DNA of 64,000 nt, taken from positions 930,001 through 994,000 of the forward strand of contig CASHTG010000021.1 in assembly GCA_949357655.1 (NCBI GenBank), read 5' to 3'. The DNA is from Parascedosporium putredinis. Its lineage: Eukaryota > Ascomycota > Sordariomycetes > Microascales > Microascaceae. A program made the translations under genes and the position numbers. Under the pieces are notes generated by a model, which saw only the letters and a program-made list of their open reading frames with translations, was not told where the DNA came from and did no database searches. This document shows, piece by piece, positions 12,881 to 21,491 of this stretch. Positions within the stretch are counted from its first letter, which is position 1, and each line of letters opens with the position of its first letter.

Positions 12881-13729
12881 CTAGTTGAGAACCACCGTCT
12901 TCGTCTCGTTGAGGAAAACACGGCGCTGCGCATACCATCCAACAGCGGCAGCAAGGACCTGGCTTTCGATATTGGAACCTTCCCTAGTCAAATCGGCCGG
13001 GCCCATGCTATGATCGACGCGAACCACCCTCTGCTCGATAATGGGGCCTTCGTCGAGATCGGCAGTAACGAAATGGGCGGTGGCCCCAATAATCTTTACC
13101 CCGCGCTCGTACGCCTGGTGGTACGGCTTCGCGCCCTTGAACGAGGGCAAGAAACTGTGGTGGATGTTGATGATGCGGCCCGACATGGCCGCGCAGAGGG
13201 TGGGCGACAGGACCTGCATGTAACGGGCGAGGATGACGAGCTCGACGTTTTGCTCCTTGATGAGCTCGAGGACCCTGGTCTCCTGCTGGATCTTTGTGTC
13301 CTTGGTCACGGGCAAGTGGTGGAAGGGGATGCCGTAGCTCTTGGCGAGGGGCTCGAACTCGGGGTGGTTGGAGACGATGAGGCCGATGTCGATGGGCAGC
13401 TGGTTCGACTTGGCACGGAACAGCAGGTCGTTGAGGCAGTGGCCAATCTTGGACACCATGATGAGCACGCGGGTCTTTTGGGCGGCGGTGCGGATGTCGT
13501 AGGACATCTGGAACTCGCCAACGAGGGCCTCGAACGTGGCGCGCAGCTCCTCCGCGGGCAGCTCGGTGGGACCGTAGTGGACGCGCATGAAGAAGCGGTT
13601 GGACGTGGGGTCGGAAAACTGTCGGAGGTCCAGGATGTTGACGCCTCGCGACGCCAACGCTCCCGTGATGGCGTGGACGATGCCTGGCTTGTCCGGGCAG
13701 GACAGCGTGAGGATGTAGTCGACAGCCAT
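12881..13729 (-). CDS. purU: Formyltetrahydrofolate deformylase (PurU)
   Basis: Hydrolyses 10-formyltetrahydrofolate to formate and tetrahydrofolate, adjusting the one-carbon pool; likely soluble. Single uninterrupted exon of 282 aa, close to the bacterial PurU length of about 280. An N-terminal ACT regulatory domain (residues 4-80; CPDKPGIVHAITG) precedes the formyltransferase-fold domain (residues 85-275). The active-site triad is visible: N188 and H190 in INIHHSFLPSF, and D226 in DLDEGPI. I chose the ATG at 13729 because it begins MAVDYILTLSCPD directly before the ACT domain; the frame stays open further upstream without homology. No indel is needed. The upstream strand carries a C-rich tract (G-rich on the plus strand at about 13,994-14,030). 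Confidence 0.95.
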   Translation of the reverse strand: MAVDYILTLSCPDKPGIVHAITGALASRGVNILDLRQFSDPTSNRFFMRVHYGPTELPAEELRATFEALVGEFQMSYDIRTAAQKTRVLIMVSKIGHCLNDLLFRAKSNQLPIDIGLIVSNHPEFEPLAKSYGIPFHHLPVTKDTKIQQETRVLELIKEQNVELVILARYMQVLSPTLCAAMSGRIINIHHSFLPSFKGAKPYHQAYERGVKIIGATAHFVTADLDEGPIIEQRVVRVDHSMGPADLTREGSNIESQVLAAAVGWYAQRRVFLNETKTVVLN

Positions 13730-14570
13730 GATGGTCTTTCGAGGGCAGGGCTGCTGCTGTCTTTCTTTGCCTGGTTTTTTCCTTTCTTGCACCTTTGGGA
13801 TGTTGAAGACCCAAAAGAGAAAAATACAAAGGAGAAGGTCCTTTTGATTCGACTAGATGGTCCAGCAGTGGCTTGATCGGCGTAAGCGAGAGGATTGGAT
13901 CGACTAGGGATTGTTCGCCTGCACCCTGGGTAGCAAACTGTTTTGCGCGCGTGGGCGTGGGGGCTCCTTTTTTCTTGGGAGTTTTTGGCTGTGGCGGGGG
14001 AGGAGGGGGAGGAGGGGAGGAGGGGATGAGGGCAGAAAGCTACCATGCAAGAAATTGGCCGGGATTTGAATTCCCTTGAATGGCGCGGGGTCATTCAGCT
14101 TCGGTGGAATTGTTCTCCAGTGCCATCACTCGTGCGGTGGGTATGGTCCGTGCCCTACGAGCGGGTCTCATCGGGGAGGCCGATGGTCCCCACTTGCGCT
14201 TTGGAAGCGTGTGTGTGGTGTGATGGCGCGGTGCCGACGTCAAATCGGGCTCTTGGGCCCAGTGGCATCGTCGAGACAAGCCTCTTCTTGGCTAGTATCA
14301 GGCTTGGGCGGAAAAGGCTTGGATAACACACATTTGCATACATGCACACCTGCACACGCCGATATATATACATGAATCTAAGTATATCTCCCACATGTGA
14401 GAGATGCCTTGGGCTCATCTTGGCTTTGATGGGGCCCCGAATATACACTCATGGTCTCACTTGCGACCTTGCTCCTGGTTTGCCAACCCTACACAGGCGC
14501 ATCTCACTGTGAGGCGAGCCTTCGTATCTACCTCCTGAACACGCCGCGTCCTTTGGCCAAATCATGTACT
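13730..14570. other. Intergenic region upstream of purU
   Basis: It holds the purU promoter, including a G/A-rich tract on the plus strand at about 13,994-14,030 with several GGGG runs. No gene seen. Confidence 0.5.
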
Positions 14571-15002
14571 CTATGGCCATTCCCTGTCTTCGTAGTAGAC
14601 GAGGTTCGCATAAGTCTCCACCGCATCCTCGCTCATGTTGGAGATGACTAGGATATTGCCATCGATCACGGTGAGGGTGCCGTGCTTCTCAACCCACCCA
14701 TACGTCTTCCTGCCGTCGTCCATGCGCGTAAGCTCTTCGGCGATTGTGGCGACACAGTACTCGTCGATATTGTAGATAACGGCAAGCCTGTGCTCGGCGT
14801 CGAGGAGCAGATCGGTGCCCTCCTTGATGTAAGGTAGGCAAGCAGTGTCCTGATCCTGCCAACATGCCACCGGAGGAAGATAGCCTTGGTAGAATTCGGG
14901 GTCCGACCACGGAGAGCACCTCTTTTGGTGCCTCGAGGGCTCGGGAGACGCGGTGGCCAACGCGGCGAGCGCCACTAGAGGCGCGAGGACTGATGCGATC
15001 AT
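14571..15002 (-). CDS. Small secreted protein with Kex2-like pro-region
   Basis: Predicted extracellular protein of 143 aa; family not recognised. A hydrophobic signal peptide (residues 1-18, MIASVLAPLVALAALATA) is followed by a short polar pro-segment ending in KR at 27-28, a typical Kex2 cleavage site, directly before CSPWSDPEFY. The mature part has four cysteines (29, 47, 55, 83), enough for two disulfides, and is acidic with an alternating C-terminal part (TLTVIDGNILVISN). A TATA element (TTATATATA) lies at about 15,192-15,200. The start is the ATG at 15002. No intron and no frame break. The size, secretion and orphan status fit an effector or antimicrobial candidate, but nothing in the sequence proves a role. 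Confidence 0.75.
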   Translation of the reverse strand: MIASVLAPLVALAALATASPEPSRHQKRCSPWSDPEFYQGYLPPVACWQDQDTACLPYIKEGTDLLLDAEHRLAVIYNIDEYCVATIAEELTRMDDGRKTYGWVEKHGTLTVIDGNILVISNMSEDAVETYANLVYYEDREWP

Positions 15003-16121
15003 TGTCAAAAGATTGTCGACAGACCCGAGGCTTGACTGAAGCTTGGTAGGCGGAATTCTTGTAAAGGTTTTGATATGTGGCTATGTTCTATACCGATAAA
15101 AGCGGTGGCAGCGGGTTCTTGGCTTGCGATGGACCGTAATGTTTAGCTACGAAATGCGATAGAAACGAGCCGGTGAGGGAAACCTGTCGAGTTATATATA
15201 CCCGGAAATATAAATCTATACGAGCTTCTCGTCTCTGGGTAGGATTCGCTTGCTAAATGACAATGGACGTTCGCTGCGACTTCTTCCGCGGGGTGGGGGC
15301 TATTTTTAGGTCGCCCGTTGATTGTCGCGCCAGTAAGCTGACGGCAACGTAGAGCGGCGAATTTTAACCCGCAGCGTGGTGATCCCGCCCGTTTCTGTCG
15401 CCCCATCCAAGACTTGTGTCTTTGATTCACGGCTGAATATGCGACAACTCTTAACACGACTGATGATCCTTCTCGTACGTTGAACGAGCAAAGCTAGGGA
15501 AAGGACAGACGCAAGAGTAAAAGATAGGGGTCAAGGTTCGCGCAGGATTGGAAAAGCAAAACCGGCAAACAGGAGAGGGATCCTAGAAGTAGTGGTTTGC
15601 GGCGTACGGGGGACTGAAAAAGACGAAAAAGGAGTGGTTTTATAAGAGAGGAACGGGGATAGAAGAAGAAAGAAGCAAAGAAGAAAAAGAGAAGGCTCAA
15701 TCCATTTATGGGCCTTCTAGCTTCCCGCTGCCAGACGATAGGAAGTTCTGATTGCCGTCTCAGTTTCCCGCTCCGCACGTGCTTGGGCTGGCTGTGAAAC
15801 ATCATGGCCAAGCCAATAGACCGGCAGCTCCAGGAAGAGGGCGGAGGAAGGCGAGAAAGCCAGGCTCTAATGGTGACGCATACTTGGCAATGATTGGCAT
15901 GTAGGAGTCTCTCTCAGCATGCAACCTTGTCGCAAGGGGACTCTGACATGTCACCTCTGAGCTGGTTGTATATGGTGTCTCCTCGATGGAGTGGTGTACC
16001 AAGGCAAGGCATCCAGGTTATTGGGGGAGGGGCCTTTTTCCCCCTCGGTGCGGAGCAACGACATTGTCCTATTTGCGCCCTCCTTTTTTTTCTCTCGCTT
16101 TTGATTTTCCCCTTTTTCCCT
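15003..16121. other. Intergenic region
   Basis: The promoter of the small secreted protein is at the left, with TATA at 15,192-15,200. A purine-rich tract lies at about 15,650-15,700. I see no gene. Confidence 0.5.
15192..15200 (-). promoter_or_regulatory. TATA box of the small secreted protein gene
   Basis: TTATATATA, about 190 bp upstream of the ATG at 15002. Confidence 0.5.
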
Positions 16122-17489
16122 TTAGCGAACCATTCTCCTGCGCATGAACATGTTGTGCGACCCTCTGATCCACCCGGCGGGGGTCCATTCCCGAATCGGC
16201 TCCAGGGACAGATACTCCTCTCCTTCGCGCTTCTCCGCCGTAAAGAGCTTCAACCCGCACTGGTTCTCGTTGAGCCAGTGCGTCGGTATCTGCCCCGGGT
16301 TTTCCTGGAGCCATTTCGCCGCCGACTTGAGATACGCCGGCTTGACCAGGCACCCCATCGCAATGGACCGCTCGCCGCGCATCTCGGCCGCCACCACGGG
16401 CCGGGGCAGCCTCGACCCGCCGTAGACGGCGACCCAGTTATGATCCTCGGCGACGGGCTCGATGGCGTCCGAGGACCCTAAAGTCCCTCGGGCCCGGGAT
16501 GCGCACGATCCAGGGCTCGGGGATATCCTTTTCCGTGGCAAGACGTCGCGGGAGCAGCTGCGACGCCTTGGCCGTCACGTCCGCGCGGATATGGGCCGAC
16601 CATACGGCCAAGTCGTGGGGTCTCCCGGGAGCGTGTAGCCCATGACGGTGATGCTCGCGTCCGGCTTCACGGCGCCCTTGGTGTCCGTGAGGATTTGAAG
16701 CGCCGCCGTGACCGACGGCCAGCAGGCGTCGGGCGATCCGGGGTCGAGCAGCCCGTCGTCCCAGGCTGGGTGCTGGCAGCGCGGGAGAGCGTAGCAGTCC
16801 GTCGTGATGCAGTTCACGAGCAGCGACTCCATGTGAGGGAGGGCGATGGGGCGGAAGGAAGCCTGTCCGTCGTCTTCCGTACCCGGGTCCCGGTTTGGGT
16901 CGGGCCCGTTGCCGAACATGGCACAGCACATGGCGCTAGTCCGTATACGTGCGAAACGCATCCGGGGCAGAACGGCCCTGAGCGACTCGCACACATGGAG
17001 GGACTCGCCCTGGAGCCGGTCGTCGGAATCCGCCGTATCGATCTCTAGGCATGTGCAAGAAGAGGGTAGGTTCTCCAACAGGGCAATCACGGCACGCCGG
17101 GTGACGGACGCCACCTCCCGGAATGGCGCGTGGAGAGAGAAGGATGCTAGGTTGACCAGGCCCCCGAGCTTCTCCGAGAGCATGGCCATCTCGAGATCCC
17201 TCTGATCTCTCGCGTTGCACATTTGCGCGCCGCTGCTGTAGCGCATGCGAGGTGGTGCCGAGACGTGCACCGTCAAGGACCGGACGAGGTGGGCATGGTC
17301 CTCCCACCGGAAACCCTCGAGGAAGAGGGCCAAATACCGGGATGACAGGGCTAGGTTTCGGTAGAGTAACGGTAGGCCAGTATAATACCATGCCTTGTTA
17401 ACAAGGATGCATCTTCTTAGGTGGGTGATTGATGCGCGTTTTATGACAATCAGAATCTGGTAAAGGATGTCTTCAGGTAGGCTGTCCAT
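16122..17489 (-). CDS. F-box-domain protein
   Basis: Starts with an F-box-like motif (MDSLPEDILYQILI..., then LRRCILVNKAWYY), so it probably recruits substrates to an SCF ubiquitin ligase. The rest (about 400 residues) has leucine-containing segments but no repeat I can name, as in many fungal F-box proteins. No intron seen. The frame shifts near 16617-16620, where one base is missing from a G run (the coding strand reads CCCC before ACGACTTGG), and shifts back near 16476-16478 (one extra base). Between them the coherent reading is AVWSAHIRADVTAKASQLL; the uncorrected frame hits a stop there. The end (VAEDHNWVAVYGG...RRRMVR) returns to the first frame. Corrected length is 455 aa. ATG 17489 directly precedes the F-box. 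Confidence 0.75.
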
Positions 17490-18921
17490 GGCGAAAGTGG
17501 ATGCCTTGGTTGAACACAGGCACTCTTGCGAGCCAGGCCAGCAAGCGCATCGAGCTCCGCTACGTACTAGGATGGGTTGACCTATTGGGAAAGGGGGTTT
17601 CAGCTGCTGGGGTCTGCTCGCGGTTCGATTGATTAATCGTCCCACCCAGGCCAGAAGCGACCTCAGCGAGCTTCTTCTCGCTCCTTCGGAAACTATGGAG
17701 GGTAAAACGTGTTGGAGGTGTGCTGGCGTATTTGCAGGATTACTAAGGCGAATGATTGCTTGGGCCGCAACATGAAGTTACACAAAAATTATTGTGTTGC
17801 GTGAATAAACGCAAGGATAAGAGGCGCAGCACTTTGACCTTGGGACGAACCGCTACCTCGGCACGCAGGAGTTATTTCCTGACGTTTAATCGCCATCCTC
17901 CATGACTTGGTTAGGTCGATTTTTATATTTTTTTTTTCCTTTTCTCCTTCAATAGTTAGGATTGTTTTGAGAAAACTTCCATGATAAGAGGGGATAGAAA
18001 GATCTCGAAACACTTGGAGGAACTTCAAAGTCGAAGAAGAGAGTCGGTGACGGTGAACAGGGCGTTCATTGCGTGACCATTCCGCATTCCTGGGAAATGA
18101 GGTTGTTGGGTTGCAAAGTCTCGAGTCTGACAGAGTTGATACGAACTGCCTTGCCACTAGAAGCAGAAAGAGAGTGGCGGAGCTGTCTCTAGCGGCATAG
18201 TATTGATCTCCATCATGCTGAAGACGACGCCCGTGTGCTTATGGCCGCGGTGAAAGCCTTGAGAGCCTGGTCGTTGTGCGACTCGAGAGGGGCCTTTGAA
18301 GCACTGGATCGGTTCCCATTCGTCGTTCTTGTCTGTTGGGGCCGACAGAACCGCGTCGACTAGGGGGACGATTCGCGATCGTCCGCCCGAAGCCTGGTCT
18401 CGGCCCCACTATGCGTGGCCAGGCGTCAAAGTTGTGAGATTTCAGCCCGAATACGGAAAGGCTTCGAACGTGCGATGCAGGTCTTCATTCGTCGCGATGG
18501 GTTGCAGGGGCTTTTAGTGGCCGCATTCAAGGCAACAAGCGCCATGACAAGGGGTTTGTTTTATTATAGCATCCTTTGATGCACTACGCCGTAAATTTCT
18601 CGGTCTTGCGTATTATCCAATGTTGGTTGTGGGTTGAAGTGTAATGTTTCCAAAATAGTCCCGACGAACGATTGGGCTGAGTATCGCATCGTGTCGTTCT
18701 CTCATTCCCTCCATCCGTTATATAAAGCTAGGATCGCCCTCAGCAGAACTAAGTGTACAGCTTACACATTTTTATCAACGTGGACAACGCTGCGCTGCAA
18801 GTACATCATATACAAGTACATTATATACATAAGCATTCACCGAGGCTTGCGTCCCACCTATCACCCTTCACGACATACGCAAATCCCCAATTTCTCCTCA
18901 CGGTCCACGACCTCTACCACA
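17490..18921. other. Intergenic region between divergent genes
   Basis: Shared upstream region of the F-box gene (-) and the repeat-protein gene (+). The TATA box of the latter is at 18,718-18,727. No gene seen. Confidence 0.55.
18718..18727 (+). promoter_or_regulatory. TATA box of the tandem-repeat protein gene
   Basis: TTATATAAAG, about 195 bp upstream of the ATG at 18922. Confidence 0.6.
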
Positions 18922-20217
18922 ATGCACCTCCCCAAGTCTTCCCTAGCCTTTCTCCTTACTGTTGCGGTTTCTACTGCGGCTCTACCTCACAACTTACCAC
19001 GCTCGAACAATCCGACCTTACTTCAGGTGCGCGCTGAAGATGCCTCTGGTCGGGCCAAGCCAGGCGCCTCCGCCATCGGTCGCCGAGCCACCGATATCGT
19101 GGATGACATACGAGCACCCATACACAGAGTCCGAGACGACGGCGCGGTGGCGCCGGAGGCTGTAAGTTCAGGAGACGTCGTCGCAGTGGCACCAAAAGGT
19201 GTTAGTTCGGGCGTCGACGATACTGTGGCGCCAGAGGCTGTTGGGTCAGGAGCAGTCGACTCAGTCGTGCCTGAAAGTGTGGGTTCGGGAGCTGTCGATG
19301 TAGCACCTGAAAGTGTTGGCTCCGGAGCTACCGACGTGGCGCCCGAAGGTGCTGGTTCGGGCGCCGAAAGCACAGCGAAAGGCAATGCTGAGAACTTGCG
19401 AGGTGAAGCTGTGCCTATCGAAACAGTACAGAATGCGGACGCTACCCTCGGAGGAGCAGGGGAGGGTGTCGATTCTGCCCTCGGCGGAGGAACGGGACAG
19501 AATGCCGACGCTACCCTAGGAGGAGTAGGGGAGGGTGCCGATTCTGCCCTAGGAGGAACAGGAGAGAGTGTCGATTCTACCCTGGGAGGAACAGGACAGG
19601 GTGTCGATTCTGCCCTAGGAGGAGGACCAGCACAGAATGCGGACGCTACCCTCGGAGGAGTAGGGGAGGGTGTCGATTCTGCCCTAGGAGGAGAAACAGC
19701 ACAGAATGCCGACGCTACCCTAGGAGGAGTAGGGGAGGGTGTCGACTCTGCCCTCGGAGGAGGACCAGCACAGAATGCGGACGCTTCCCTAGGAGGAGCA
19801 GGGGAGGGTGTCGACTCTGCCCTCGGAGGAGGACCAGCACAGAATGCGGACGCTACCCTAGGAGGAGCAGGGGAGGGTGTCGACTCTGCCCTCGGAGGAG
19901 GACCAGCACAGAATGCGGACGCTACCCTAGGAGGAACAGGAGAGGGTGTCGACTCTGCCCTCGGAGGAGGACCAGCACAGAATGCGGACGCTACTCTAGG
20001 AGGAACAGGAGAGGGTGTCGACTCTGCCCTCGGAGGAGGACCAGCACAGAATGCGGACGCTACCCTAGGAGGAACAGGAGAGGGTGTCGACTCTGCCCTC
20101 GGAGGAGGACCAGCACAGAATGCGGACGCTTCCCTAGGAGGCAGCGAATCCGGGGCCCTTCCGAACCTCTCCAGTTCCCCGACGGAGCCGAAACTGCTCT
20201 GGGGCAGTAGTGAGTAG
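18922..20217 (+). CDS. Secreted tandem-repeat protein
   Basis: Predicted secreted or cell-wall protein of 431 aa, family not recognised. A signal peptide (MHLPKSSLAFLLTVAVSTAA) is followed by a short unique region. Next comes a degenerate array built on VAPExVGSGA-D (about residues 70-150), then a regular array of a 23-residue unit: QNADATLGGxGEG followed by VDSALGGGPA. Ten copies begin with QNAD; nine are full. The variable position is A, V or T. Each unit is two related halves of 11-12 residues with the core xD[AS][TA]LGG. The protein has no cysteine in the arrays and is rich in Gly, Ala, Asp and Glu. No intron or frame break. The AA9 gene lies downstream, convergent. A long antisense open frame over the array is explained by the repeat. 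Confidence 0.85.
   Translation: MHLPKSSLAFLLTVAVSTAALPHNLPRSNNPTLLQVRAEDASGRAKPGASAIGRRATDIVDDIRAPIHRVRDDGAVAPEAVSSGDVVAVAPKGVSSGVDDTVAPEAVGSGAVDSVVPESVGSGAVDVAPESVGSGATDVAPEGAGSGAESTAKGNAENLRGEAVPIETVQNADATLGGAGEGVDSALGGGTGQNADATLGGVGEGADSALGGTGESVDSTLGGTGQGVDSALGGGPAQNADATLGGVGEGVDSALGGETAQNADATLGGVGEGVDSALGGGPAQNADASLGGAGEGVDSALGGGPAQNADATLGGAGEGVDSALGGGPAQNADATLGGTGEGVDSALGGGPAQNADATLGGTGEGVDSALGGGPAQNADATLGGTGEGVDSALGGGPAQNADASLGGSESGALPNLSSSPTEPKLLWGSSE
19429..20143 (+). repeat. 69-bp coding minisatellite
   Basis: In-frame tandem array inside the secreted repeat protein. The unit is 69 bp (23 codons), and the copies at about 19,770-20,130 are nearly identical. One aberrant unit at about 19,530-19,615 contains three successive 11-codon sub-units, exposing a 33-bp ancestral repeat. 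Confidence 0.9.
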
Positions 20218-20789
20218 AGGGTACTCCTGGGCTCGAAGGATTCTATAGGCTGGAGTCCATCACCAATCGGCCTTGCTACTAGGCGACAGACCATCTCGGC
20301 GTGTGACGAATCCTTGCAGGAGAGAGCATAGGTGCCGCCCAGTGCCTCTGGGACCTTGGTCTTGGCCATAGATTTAGTGGACATCGTGATGCGATTTAAA
20401 ACTGAACATGTTTACGGGTGAGAAATTGGGCTTTTGTTCTGTGGGACGTTCGGACGGTGCTTGCATAGGAGAACCTATTTGCGGGGCCTTTTTATGAAGA
20501 GTTTTGTGTGTACTTGTATGTTCTTGTTTTATAAAAATTATAATTTGAAGCCAGAATCATCGCGATCACTCATATTGTTAGATGCACATAGTAAGATTTG
20601 TCTTTCACTGATCTTATTGACCCGAATTCAATATATTGAAGGTAGCCCTGGGCCACAAAGGGATACACAAAAAAGCCACGGACCGTGCAGGCTCCGAGCA
20701 CAAGAAGTTTATAAATGTTCGCAGTACGCCGTCTCCAAATGATGTCACCGTCCCAAAGCCCTCCAGGGTCCGTCGCGTCTTTGCTTCCT
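20218..20789. other. Intergenic region between convergent genes
   Basis: Shared 3' region of the repeat-protein and AA9 genes, AT-rich at about 20,480-20,600. No gene assigned. Confidence 0.5.
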
Positions 20790-21491
20790 TTAGTTGCCGT
20801 CCCAGAGCGCGGGGCCGGGCATGACGTAGGGAGCGGGGTTGGAGCTCCACTTGTCGTATCGGATACCGGGGTCGCTGGCAGCGTACATGCCGGGGATCTT
20901 GACGAGGGGAGCGGGGGTGCCGCCACCGGGGCCGTTGATCTTGAGCTGAGCGCACTCGATGTAGAACTGGGCACGGTCCTTGAAGCCCTCGTGGAGGCCG
21001 ATGTGCTCGACACGGACGAGGTACTCGCCGGGAGGCACCTTCTCGGGGATGACGAACTCGAGGCGGTCCTTTTGCCACGAGCACCAGGCGCCGTCCTGGT
21101 TGGGAGCACCGCCGCAGAGGCCGGTCTCCATAACCTTGAACCAGTCACCGGAACCGTCGTAGGTGGCGACGTCGGTGGGGGCCTTGGACATGTAGACGAA
21201 GCCGGGACCGGGGTGCTCAATGGTCTCGCGGTTGAAGATCTTGAAGCCGATCTTGTCTCCGGCGTTGACCTCGTAGGTCTTGACGTTGCCGGGCTTGGCG
21301 CCGACGTTGCAGCGGAGCTCGTCGGTGCTGACGATGTCGGGGAAGGCCGGGTTGTACGAGTTGCTGTTGCGGCGGAAGTAGTCGTACTCGCCACCGACGA
21401 CCTGGTCGTTGACTACCAGGATGTTGAAGATGTAGTGGGCATCGACAACGGAGCCGAGAGCGGCGAGGAGGAGAGCCTGGATGGCCTTCAT
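20790..21491 (-). CDS. AA9 lytic polysaccharide monooxygenase
   Basis: Secreted copper-dependent monooxygenase that oxidatively cleaves cellulose or related beta-glucans. Cleavage after the signal peptide (residues 1-18, ending VVDA) leaves His19 as the mature N-terminus, the first ligand of the histidine brace. The second is H93 in IEHPGPGFVYMSKAP. The axial Tyr is Y177 in QFYIECAQL, with Q175 beside it. Conserved Cys61 and Cys180 can pair, as can C126 and C137. Length 233 aa, catalytic domain only, without CBM1. The gene is intronless and needs no correction. A TATA element (TATAAAG) is at 21,654-21,660. Regioselectivity cannot be decided from the sequence. With the GH10 enzyme it forms the plant-cell-wall-degrading part of this window. 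Confidence 0.95.
   Translation of the reverse strand: MKAIQALLLAALGSVVDAHYIFNILVVNDQVVGGEYDYFRRNSNSYNPAFPDIVSTDELRCNVGAKPGNVKTYEVNAGDKIGFKIFNRETIEHPGPGFVYMSKAPTDVATYDGSGDWFKVMETGLCGGAPNQDGAWCSWQKDRLEFVIPEKVPPGEYLVRVEHIGLHEGFKDRAQFYIECAQLKINGPGGGTPAPLVKIPGMYAASDPGIRYDKWSSNPAPYVMPGPALWDGN

Noticed and set aside
12860..13876. 338-codon plus-strand open frame
   Set aside because: Antisense shadow of purU; rich in V/G/D from complementing a GC-biased third position.
17600..17645. GGTTCGATT as a tRNA T-arm
   Set aside because: No matching acceptor stem, anticodon arm or A box at the right distance.
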